Source of the DNA: Clostridiales bacterium
Lineage (GTDB): Bacteria; Bacillota; Clostridia; Oscillospirales; Oscillospiraceae
Assembly: GCA_021200895.1 (NCBI GenBank)
Contig: JAJQFX010000042.1
Span: 1-13,192 of the forward strand
DNA length: 13,192 nt
Direction: 5' to 3'
The position numbers and the translations under genes were made by a program. The notes beneath the pieces are model-generated. The model had not been told where the DNA came from. It made no database searches and saw only the letters and a program-made list of their open reading frames with translations. Shown here piece by piece: positions 7,002-13,192 of the stretch. The stretch's first letter is position 1. Every line of letters starts with the position of its first letter.

Positions 7002-8726
7002 ATGAAAATGAAAAAGCTACTCTCGCTCCTCCTGGCCATGGCCATGTGCCTCGCCATGCTGAGCGCCTGCGGCAGCAGCAGCTCCTCCAGCAGCGGCTCT
7101 GACACCGACGCAGCCTCCAGTGCTGCATCGTCCGCGTCGGAAGGCGAAGCAGAGGAAGCGTCCGGCAGCGCCGACGCCGAGGGCGAGGCAGAGGAGACCG
7201 GCTCCTCCAACACCAGCACCGACGGCGATACCATCGTGCTGGACGGCAACTACCTGCGGGACAAGGTCACCGTCAGCCTTTCCTCCGACGGCGGCACGTT
7301 GGACGCCTTCACCCGCTCCCAGTGGGGCAATGGTACCGCGCTGCTGGACCTGGTCTACCAGAAGCTGGCCTATGAGGATACCGAGGGCAACCTGCGGTGG
7401 GCCATTGGCGAGAGCTTTGAACAGGTGGACGACCTGACCTACACCCTGACCATCCATGACAACGTATATGACAGCCTGGGCAACCACATCACCGCCAGCG
7501 ACGTCGTCTACAGCTTTGAGTACTTCATCGGCCTGGGCAACACCGGCGCCATCAACCGCCTGGATCATCTGGAAATCGTGGATGATTACACCCTGACTTG
7601 GTACTGCTCCGCCGAGTTTGGCGACGGCGACATGGTCAAGAACCTGACCAACTGCTACATCGTCAGCCAGGAAACCTATGAATCCCGTGACATGACCACT
7701 GACCCCGTGGGCACCGGCCCCTATGTGGCGGAGAGCTACACCGCCGGCACCACCGTTATCCTGAAGGCCAACGAGGACTTCTGGATGAAGGAACTCAGCG
7801 ATGAGGAAAAGGCCGACCTGTGGGTCTACTGCGCACAGAACGTTGGCGAGATCGAGTATCAAATCATTCAGGATTCCTCCAGCCGCGCCATCGCCCTGGA
7901 AATGGGCACCATTGACCTGGCGGACTCCCTGGACATCGCCGACATCGACGCCTTTGAGGGCAATGAGGACATTTCCACAGTTTCTCTGCCGCAGACTGCG
8001 CCTGTCGCCTTCGTGTTCAACTGCAGCGACGACTCCCCCTGCGGCGACCTGGCCTTCCGTCAGGCCATCTGCTACGCGCTGGACAATGAAGCCATCGCGG
8101 AAGGCCTGGCTGTCCCCGCCACAGCCGTCACCGGCTTCCAGGCTCGCCTCTATGACGCTCCTGATGACTGGACCTCTGGTCGTGACTACTATGACTATGA
8201 TGCGGACAAGGTAGCTGAGCTGCTGGAAGAGGCTGGTTACAATGGCGAGACGCTGACCCTGAGCTACAGCAGCACCACCGCCACTGACGGCGCAGCCCTG
8301 ATTATGCAGTCCCAGCTGTCCGCCGCCGGCATCAATGTGGAGCTGAACTGCCTGGAGGAGAGCGTTCTGGAGACGGAAAAGTATGACTCCACCAAGTGGG
8401 ACATCCGCCTGGAGACCTTCGGCGGCGGCAGCTACATGAGCCAGGTGCTGAAGACCTTCACCACCGAGGATGCTGCTAACCATCTGGACAACGGCCAGCA
8501 GATCATGTTCGTGGAGGACACTACCCTGGACGACCTGTACAACGCCATCGTGGCCGACCCCTCCGAAGCCAACGCGGAAGCCTGGGATCAGTATTTCACC
8601 TATGACAACTGCTACGCCTACGCCCTCTGCGTCTATGACAACCAGACCGCCGTGCGCAGCTATGTCAACGCGGCACAGGGTACCAAGTACGCGCTGATGC
8701 CCAACGCCTGCACCTATAACGACTAA
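7002..8726 (+). CDS. ABC transporter substrate-binding lipoprotein (SBP_bac_5 type)
   Basis: A 574-residue extracytoplasmic binding protein of the peptide/nickel class. The signal peptide (KMKKLLSLLLAMAMCLAM) ends in lipobox LSAC, with Cys23 as the lipidated residue. A long Ser/Ala/Glu/Asp linker (about 24-76) spaces the domain from the membrane. The core (about 88-570) has the family landmarks: an early SSDGGTLDAF segment, the LTIHDNVYDSLG and ASDVVYSFEYF region, and DPVGTGPYV at 234-242. It captures substrate outside the cell and delivers it to the two permeases encoded just downstream. AAGGAGA before the ATG supports the start. The ligand cannot be deduced; oligopeptide, dipeptide, nickel and opine-type members share this fold. 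A 12-bp hairpin follows the gene. Confidence 0.95.
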   Translation: MKMKKLLSLLLAMAMCLAMLSACGSSSSSSSGSDTDAASSAASSASEGEAEEASGSADAEGEAEETGSSNTSTDGDTIVLDGNYLRDKVTVSLSSDGGTLDAFTRSQWGNGTALLDLVYQKLAYEDTEGNLRWAIGESFEQVDDLTYTLTIHDNVYDSLGNHITASDVVYSFEYFIGLGNTGAINRLDHLEIVDDYTLTWYCSAEFGDGDMVKNLTNCYIVSQETYESRDMTTDPVGTGPYVAESYTAGTTVILKANEDFWMKELSDEEKADLWVYCAQNVGEIEYQIIQDSSSRAIALEMGTIDLADSLDIADIDAFEGNEDISTVSLPQTAPVAFVFNCSDDSPCGDLAFRQAICYALDNEAIAEGLAVPATAVTGFQARLYDAPDDWTSGRDYYDYDADKVAELLEEAGYNGETLTLSYSSTTATDGAALIMQSQLSAAGINVELNCLEESVLETEKYDSTKWDIRLETFGGGSYMSQVLKTFTTEDAANHLDNGQQIMFVEDTTLDDLYNAIVADPSEANAEAWDQYFTYDNCYAYALCVYDNQTAVRSYVNAAQGTKYALMPNACTYND

Positions 8727-8774
8727 ATAACGATACGCCTGATTCCAGCGGGCGTGCGCATATCGTGATAACAA

Positions 8775-8809
8775 AAGAAGGGGCAGCGCGTAAGGCACTG
8801 CCCCTTCTT
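8775..8809 (+). promoter_or_regulatory. Intercistronic hairpin after the binding-protein gene
   Basis: A perfect 12-bp stem (AAGAAGGGGCAG / CTGCCCCTTCTT) with an 11-nt loop lies between the binding-protein gene and the first permease gene. It is followed by CCAAAAAGGAG, not a U run, so it is more likely a 3'-end stabiliser or processing barrier than a full terminator. This would raise binding-protein yield over the membrane subunits. A weaker imperfect hairpin (CGATACGCC with GGGCGTGCGCATATCG) precedes it. Confidence 0.7.
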
Positions 8810-8837
8810 CCAAAAAGGAGAAAGGAGTGATTCCTTC

Positions 8838-9824
8838 ATGGGAAGATATATCATACGAAGGCTGCTGATTACGATACCAATTATCATCGCAGTGGTGATT
8901 TTGGTTTTTACCCTGTTGTATTTCACCCCCGGCGACCCGGCTGTTATGATTCTGGGCAACTCGGCCTCCACAGAAGAATTGGACGCTTATCGGGAATATC
9001 TGGGCGTTGACCAGCCCTATATCGTCCAGCTTGGCAACTACCTCTATCAGCTGTTCATTAAACTCGACCTGGGCGAGTCCTGGGTGTACCGTACCAACAT
9101 CAGTACAGAAATTGCCAACCGTATGCCCTATACTGCCACCATCTGCGTGTTCAGCGTGCTGGTGGGCGCACTGATCGGCATCCCCCTGGGGGTCACGGCG
9201 GCAGTCAATCAGGACGGTCTTGCAGATAAAATCATACTGGTGTTGTCCAGCGTGCTGACCTGCATCCCCAACTTCTGCATTGCACTGTTCCTCATCGTGG
9301 TCTTTGCCCTGAACCTGGGCTGGCTGCCGGCCTATGGCACCTCAGAGGGTATCCGCTCGTACATATTGCCATGTGTGTCCATTATGATAGGCGGATTTTC
9401 CGGCATAGCCAGGCAAATGCGCTCCAGTATGCTGGAGGTCATACGCTCAGACTATGTCACCAGCGCCAGGGCCCAGGGCTTCTCCCGCAACAGCGTCTAC
9501 TTCCGCCACGCCCTCCCCAATGCGCTGATTCCCATCATCACCATCCTGGGTACCCAGTTCGCCGCTGGTCTGGGCGGCACCCTGATTCTGGAGACCATCT
9601 TCTCCATCCCCGGCCTGGGTCTGTACGTCCAGGGCAGCATCTCCAAGCGGGACACTCCGGCGGTGCTGGGCTGCGTCGTGTTCCTGTCCATCCTGTTCTG
9701 CCTGGTTATGCTGGGCATCGACCTGGTGTATGCGTTGGTAGACCCCCGCATCCGCGCCCAGTATGAGGAGGGCAGCAAGCGCCACCACAGAAAGCATGGG
9801 AGAAAGGAGCGTGCAGAGGCATGA
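8838..9824 (+). CDS. ABC transporter permease, DppB type
   Basis: A 328-residue integral membrane subunit of the peptide/nickel-class importer. It begins GRYIIRRLLITIPIII, the usual DppB/OppB first helix, followed by the conserved LLYFTPGDPA near residue 30. It has about six membrane segments, an extracytoplasmic loop with LDLGESW, and the cytoplasmic coupling (EAA) loop DYVTSARAQGFSRNSVYF, then HALPNALIP (about 205-232). Later landmarks are LGGTLILETIFSIPGLG and VDPRIR. It forms the channel with the DppC-type partner. AAAGGAG lies about 11 nt before the ATG. The stop overlaps the next start by 4 nt, indicating translational coupling. The tail is short and basic. Length is normal for the family. 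Confidence 0.95.
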   Translation: MGRYIIRRLLITIPIIIAVVILVFTLLYFTPGDPAVMILGNSASTEELDAYREYLGVDQPYIVQLGNYLYQLFIKLDLGESWVYRTNISTEIANRMPYTATICVFSVLVGALIGIPLGVTAAVNQDGLADKIILVLSSVLTCIPNFCIALFLIVVFALNLGWLPAYGTSEGIRSYILPCVSIMIGGFSGIARQMRSSMLEVIRSDYVTSARAQGFSRNSVYFRHALPNALIPIITILGTQFAAGLGGTLILETIFSIPGLGLYVQGSISKRDTPAVLGCVVFLSILFCLVMLGIDLVYALVDPRIRAQYEEGSKRHHRKHGRKERAEA

Positions 9825-10720
9825 GTACCGATACGAATGCAACCATTCAAGCCAATGCTCAGGAAGAGTCCGGCAAGAAGCAGTCCTCCTTCCGGGAATT
9901 TTTGAAGCGTCTGGCGAAGAACAAGCTGGCGCTGTTTGGCGGTATCGTCTTTCTACTGATTTGCCTGACCGCCATCTTCGCGCCCCTCATCGCCCCCTAT
10001 GACTATGAGGCCATGGATATGGCCAACAAGTACCTGTCCCCCAGCCTGGAGCATTTGTTCGGCACCGACCAGTATGGCCGTGACATTTTCAGCCGGGTGA
10101 TTTACGGCGGACGGTGGAGCCTGACCCTGGGCGTAGCGTCCTCCATCGTCAGCACGGTGCTGGGCATCATCGTCGGCTCCATCGCCGGTTACTTCGGCGG
10201 CAAGGTGGACTCCGTCATCATGCGGTTCATTGACATTTTGCAGTGCATCCCCGGCATCTTGCTGACCATCTGCATTGCCAGCGTGTTGGGCACCGGCCTG
10301 TTCAATACCGTTCTGGCTATGTCCTTCGGCGGCATCTGGGGCACCGCCCGTATGCTCCGCGGCCAGATTTTGACGGTGCGCAATCAGGAGTATGTGGAGG
10401 CTGCCAAGGCCACCAACGTCTCCGAGGGGCGCATCATTCTGAAGTACGTCATACCGAACTCCATCCAGCCCATCATCGTCCAGGCCTGCATGGGCATCGG
10501 CGGCACCATCATGGGCGCGGCTGGCCTGAGCTTCCTGGGGTTGGGCATTCAGCCGCCCATGCCGGAGTGGGGCGCCATGCTGAACGACGGGCGCGGCTAC
10601 CTGCGGTACTATCCCAATATGCTGTTCGCGCCTATGCTGTTCATCGCGCTGACGGTCATGTCCATCAGCTTCTTCGGCGACGGCCTGCGGGACGCCATGG
10701 ACCCGAGACTCAAGGAATGA
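9821..10720 (+). CDS. ABC transporter permease, DppC type
   Basis: A 299-residue second permease. An N-terminal cytoplasmic stretch leads to FLKRLAKNKLALFGG and the first membrane helix (about 37-58). The DppC hallmark HLFGTDQYGRDIFSRVIYGG follows at about 78-97. The coupling loop is EYVEAAKATNVSEGRIILKY, then VIPNSIQP (about 190-217), and AAGLSFLGLGIQPPMPEWG comes before the last helix. The end GDGLRDAMDPRLKE is typical. It pairs with the DppB-type subunit as the transmembrane pathway. The start overlaps the upstream stop in ATGA. AAAGGAG sits inside the preceding gene. No anomalies are seen. Confidence 0.95.
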   Translation: MSTDTNATIQANAQEESGKKQSSFREFLKRLAKNKLALFGGIVFLLICLTAIFAPLIAPYDYEAMDMANKYLSPSLEHLFGTDQYGRDIFSRVIYGGRWSLTLGVASSIVSTVLGIIVGSIAGYFGGKVDSVIMRFIDILQCIPGILLTICIASVLGTGLFNTVLAMSFGGIWGTARMLRGQILTVRNQEYVEAAKATNVSEGRIILKYVIPNSIQPIIVQACMGIGGTIMGAAGLSFLGLGIQPPMPEWGAMLNDGRGYLRYYPNMLFAPMLFIALTVMSISFFGDGLRDAMDPRLKE

Positions 10721-10735
10721 GGGGAGGACTTAACG

Positions 10736-11848
10736 TTGAAGGAGGAACGATTTTCCCATGAAAGGGGCGGAATGCATGGCCATCCCGACAGGGACCATCA
10801 TCCGCATCATCCGGAGAGAGACCATGACAGCGTCCAGCGCCACGCCAAGGGCGAGGAGCTGCTGAAGGTGAACAACCTCTCCGTGGAGTACACCGCCGGC
10901 AAAAAAATCACCCATGCGGTGAACGGCGTTACCTTTGAAATCAGGCGCGGCGAATCACTGGCGCTGGTGGGCGAGTCCGGCTGCGGCAAGTCCACCGTGG
11001 CGAAGGCCATCCTGGGCATCCTGCCCGACCGCGGCGCACGCATCAGCTCCGGCGAAATGCTGTTCGAGGGGAAGGATTTGGCCACTATCCCGGAGAAGGA
11101 GATGGAGCACATTCGGGGGAATAAAATCTCCATGGTGTTCCAGGACCCCATGACCGCCCTGAACCCGGTGAAGCGCATCCTGACCCAGGTGTCCGCCGTC
11201 ATCCGGCTGCACAATCCGGAGCTTTCCAAGCGTGAGGCGGAGGACCGCGCCATCGAAATGCTGAAAACCGTGGGCATCACCCCTGACCGGGTGCGGGACT
11301 ATCCCCATCAGTTCTCCGGCGGACAGCAGCAGCGTGTTGTGGTGGCCATCGGCCTGTCCTGCAACCCGGAGCTGCTGCTGGCTGACGAGCCCACCACCGC
11401 CCTGGACGTGACCATCCAGGCGCAGGTGCTGGACATGATGACCGAGCTGATTCGGGAGCGCAACACCGCTATGCTGCTCATCACCCACAACCTGGGCATC
11501 GTGGCCGAGACCTGCGACTATGTGGCGGTGCTGTACGGCGGCGAAATCGTGGAGTACGGCTCCAAGCGGGAAGTGTTCAAGAACCCCTCCCACCCGTACA
11601 CCATCGGCCTGTTCGGCGCCCTGCCCGACATCAACAGCGAAAGCACCCGCTTGAAGCCCATCGACGGCATCATGCCGGAGCCTTCCGACCTGCCTGCGGG
11701 CTGCAAGTTCCACACCCGCTGCCCCTACGCCACGGAATGCTGCATGGAAGGCCCCGTGCCGGTGGTGGAGTTGGGCGGTACCCACCGCTGCCAGTGCCAT
11801 AACCTGGACGCGGTCCGAGCGGCAACCGGAAAGGAGGCGGCAGTATGA
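10736..11848 (+). CDS. ABC transporter ATP-binding protein, DppD type, His-rich N-terminus
   Basis: A 370-residue ATPase (numbered from the TTG) that powers import. Walker A GESGCGKST is at 79-87, Q-loop FQD at 135-137, signature FSGGQQQR at 193-200, Walker B LLLADEPT at 213-220, and the switch His is 251. The C-terminal oligopeptide-type region has GCKFHTRCPYATECC (322-336) plus Cys352/354, the cysteine cluster known in this family. Unusually, about 40 residues precede the normal start of the domain (LLKVNNLSVEY), with nine His among the first 36. The TTG start has GGGGAGG 8 nt upstream. An in-frame ATG at 10772 (GAAAGGGGCGGA before it) is the alternative and keeps most of the His. A third ATG at 10758 has AAGGAGG upstream but is out of frame. 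The gene overlaps the next by ATGA. Confidence 0.93.
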   Translation: MKEERFSHERGGMHGHPDRDHHPHHPERDHDSVQRHAKGEELLKVNNLSVEYTAGKKITHAVNGVTFEIRRGESLALVGESGCGKSTVAKAILGILPDRGARISSGEMLFEGKDLATIPEKEMEHIRGNKISMVFQDPMTALNPVKRILTQVSAVIRLHNPELSKREAEDRAIEMLKTVGITPDRVRDYPHQFSGGQQQRVVVAIGLSCNPELLLADEPTTALDVTIQAQVLDMMTELIRERNTAMLLITHNLGIVAETCDYVAVLYGGEIVEYGSKREVFKNPSHPYTIGLFGALPDINSESTRLKPIDGIMPEPSDLPAGCKFHTRCPYATECCMEGPVPVVELGGTHRCQCHNLDAVRAATGKEAAV

Positions 11849-12837
11849 GCGCCCTGGTAGAACTGAAGGGTCTGAAGCGTTACTTTGACACCCCCAAGGG
11901 CAAACTCCACGCGGTGGACGATATCACCATGTCCTTTGAGGAAGGGCAGACCATGGGTGTCGTGGGCGAATCCGGCTGCGGCAAATCCACCCTGGCCCGC
12001 ACCATCATCCACCTGCAGGAACCCACAGCGGGTCAGATTTTGTACAAGGGCAAGGATGTGACCTATCCCACGAAGAAGGAACTGCCCAAGCTCCGGGAGG
12101 ATATGCAGATCATTTTCCAGGACCCCTACATGACGCTGAACCCCCGCTACACCGTGGAGGATACGCTGAAGGAGACCCTGACCATCTCCGGCCAGTACGA
12201 GAAGAACGACCTGGATCATCAGATCCGCCGCCTCATGGACATGGTGGGCATCTCTGGCCGCCTGCGCATGGCCTACCCCCACGAGCTGTCCGGCGGCCGA
12301 CGTCAGCGTGTGGGCATTGGCCGTGCGCTGGCTATGAACCCCAAGTTCATCGTCTGCGACGAGCCTGTGTCCGCCCTGGACGTGTCTATTCAGGCCCAAA
12401 TCATCAACCTGCTGATGGACTTGCAGCAGGAGTTCGGCCTGACCTATATGTTCGTCACCCACGACATGAGCGTGGTGCATCACATCTCCCACAACATCAG
12501 CGTGATGTATCTGGGGCAGCTGGTGGAGACCAGCCCCGCCAAGGAGCTGTTCCAGCAGACCCTGCACCCCTACAGCAAGGCGCTGCTCTCCGCCATCCCC
12601 TCCATCGACATTGACAAGCCCAAGCAGCGCATCCAGCTCCACGGCGAGCTGATGAGCCCCATCAACCCGAAGCCGGGCTGCCGCTTTGCGCCCCGCTGCC
12701 CCTATGCCACCGAGGCGTGCCGGCAGCCCCAGAAGCTGGAAGAGGTGCTGCCCAACCACTATGTGGCCTGCTGCCGGGTGCGGGAACTGAACCCCGACCT
12801 GTCCCAGGCCGCCGCCCCTGCCGCCGCGGCGCAGTGA
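11845..12837 (+). CDS. ABC transporter ATP-binding protein, DppF type
   Basis: A 330-residue second ATPase, forming the heterodimeric motor with the DppD-type subunit. Walker A GESGCGKST is at 41-49, Q-loop FQDPYMTLNPR starts at 91, signature LSGGRRQR is at 148-155, Walker B FIVCDEP is at 168-174 with Glu173, and the switch His is 206. The C-terminal oligopeptide/dipeptide region has the PINPKPGCRFAPRCPYATEAC cysteine motif (272-292). Both nucleotide sites in the pair look catalytically complete. AAAGGAGG sits 6 nt before the ATG inside the upstream gene, with a 4-nt overlap. The tail is an Ala/Pro run (AAAPAAAAQ), as expected for a GC-rich genome. Confidence 0.95.
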   Translation: MSALVELKGLKRYFDTPKGKLHAVDDITMSFEEGQTMGVVGESGCGKSTLARTIIHLQEPTAGQILYKGKDVTYPTKKELPKLREDMQIIFQDPYMTLNPRYTVEDTLKETLTISGQYEKNDLDHQIRRLMDMVGISGRLRMAYPHELSGGRRQRVGIGRALAMNPKFIVCDEPVSALDVSIQAQIINLLMDLQQEFGLTYMFVTHDMSVVHHISHNISVMYLGQLVETSPAKELFQQTLHPYSKALLSAIPSIDIDKPKQRIQLHGELMSPINPKPGCRFAPRCPYATEACRQPQKLEEVLPNHYVACCRVRELNPDLSQAAAPAAAAQ

Positions 12838-12906
12838 GCCAGGCGAAAAGAACAGCTATGAGCTTTTATCATCGACATCGACGATTAAGAAGAAAGGAAG
12901 CGCAGT

Positions 12907-13192
12907 ATGAGCCATGATACGCTGAGAGCCGGTGCAGGCAGCGCCGCGCTCCACTTCCCGGCGGATATGTTCCCCACCGACGGTTTCCGGGGCGTACACG
13001 ACGCGCCCCATGTGCGGCTGCTGGTGCTGGACTGCGGCGTGCGGGTGGCGATTGCAGCCATGGAGCTGGTGAACGTGCCGGAGGACGCCATCGAGCAGTG
13101 CAAAGCCGTCATCAGCGCCCAGACGGGGACGGCGCTGGAGAATATCTGGATCCACGCCACCCACGCCATCACCACACCCCACGCCCCCAGAG
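12907..13192 (+). CDS. Ceramidase-like hydrolase, N-terminal part
   Basis: The frame is open from the ATG to the right edge (95 codons plus one base). AAAGGAAG precedes the ATG, and the gene follows the DppF-type gene by 69 bp on the same strand, so it is probably the last visible operon member. AGAGSAALHFP, then GFRGVHDAPHVRLLVLDCG (H31, D32), AIAAMELVNVP and NIWIHATHAITTPHAP resemble, in order, the start of neutral/alkaline ceramidase-type hydrolases (G-A-D-I, G-HD, lVld-G, ATHTHSGP). His86 aligns with the first zinc-ligand His of that family; the second motif His is replaced and His92 lies nearby, so this is a divergent group. No signal peptide is seen, so the protein is probably cytoplasmic. 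The specific reaction is unknown; hydrolysis of an amide-linked import product is only inferred. Confidence 0.7.
   Translation, partial: MSHDTLRAGAGSAALHFPADMFPTDGFRGVHDAPHVRLLVLDCGVRVAIAAMELVNVPEDAIEQCKAVISAQTGTALENIWIHATHAITTPHAPR

Noticed and set aside
7017..8813. A 598-codon open frame antisense to the substrate-binding protein gene
   Set aside because: It mirrors a GC-ending codon pattern on the other strand, has a repetitive Val/Gly/Ala composition and matches no family; the plus-strand lipoprotein is unmistakable.
10955..11800. A 281-codon open frame antisense to the DppD-type ATPase
   Set aside because: Shadow frame caused by codon bias; the plus strand carries complete ATPase motifs.
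11725..12759. A 344-codon open frame antisense to the DppF-type ATPase
   Set aside because: Shadow frame with His/Gln/Leu-rich low-information sequence and no ribosome site.
12858..12917. A 19-codon frame (MSFYHRHRRLRRKEAQYEP) overlapping the start of the ceramidase-like gene
   Set aside because: Its ribosome site is weak and its Arg/His-rich sequence may be chance. A coupling leader peptide is possible, but nothing in the sequence requires it.

Overview
The window looks like a chromosomal segment from an anaerobic, gut-type Clostridia/Oscillospirales bacterium. This is inferred, not proven: strong AGGAG-type ribosome binding sites, a lipoprotein binding protein with a Ser/Ala/acidic linker, GC-rich codon use in the right two thirds, and membrane-tethered AraC-type regulation of an ABC importer all fit that group.

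Left third (about 1-4300) is AT-richer and accessory in character. A large minus-strand gene starts at 2209 and runs off the left edge, with 736 codons visible and no stop. It encodes an unusual multidomain protein: an Sm/SH3-like N-terminus, a long helical region, two cold-shock-like OB segments and a C-terminal TPR segment. It has its own near-consensus promoter. Next comes a decayed IS481-type insertion sequence (about 2406-3546) with recognisable terminal inverted repeats and a transposase broken by several frameshifts and stops. Then there is a second broken reading frame with three internal stops, a perfect 40-bp tandem duplication, a pair of TGGCAACA direct repeats and a strong rho-independent terminator. 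About 280 bp with no convincing gene follow.

Right two thirds (about 4320-13192) is an intact peptide/nickel-class ABC importer locus. A minus-strand regulator with two membrane segments, an extracytoplasmic sensor region and a C-terminal AraC-type DNA-binding domain is divergent from a plus-strand operon. The operon order is substrate-binding lipoprotein, DppB-type permease, DppC-type permease, DppD-type ATPase, DppF-type ATPase, then a gene that runs off the right edge and resembles the N-terminus of neutral ceramidase-type hydrolases. Start/stop overlaps (ATGA) join permease to permease and ATPase to ATPase. A 12-bp stem hairpin after the binding-protein gene probably sets its higher expression relative to the membrane components. 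The likely logic is that an external ligand is sensed by the regulator, taken up by the importer, and perhaps processed by the terminal hydrolase. The transported substrate cannot be read from the sequence.
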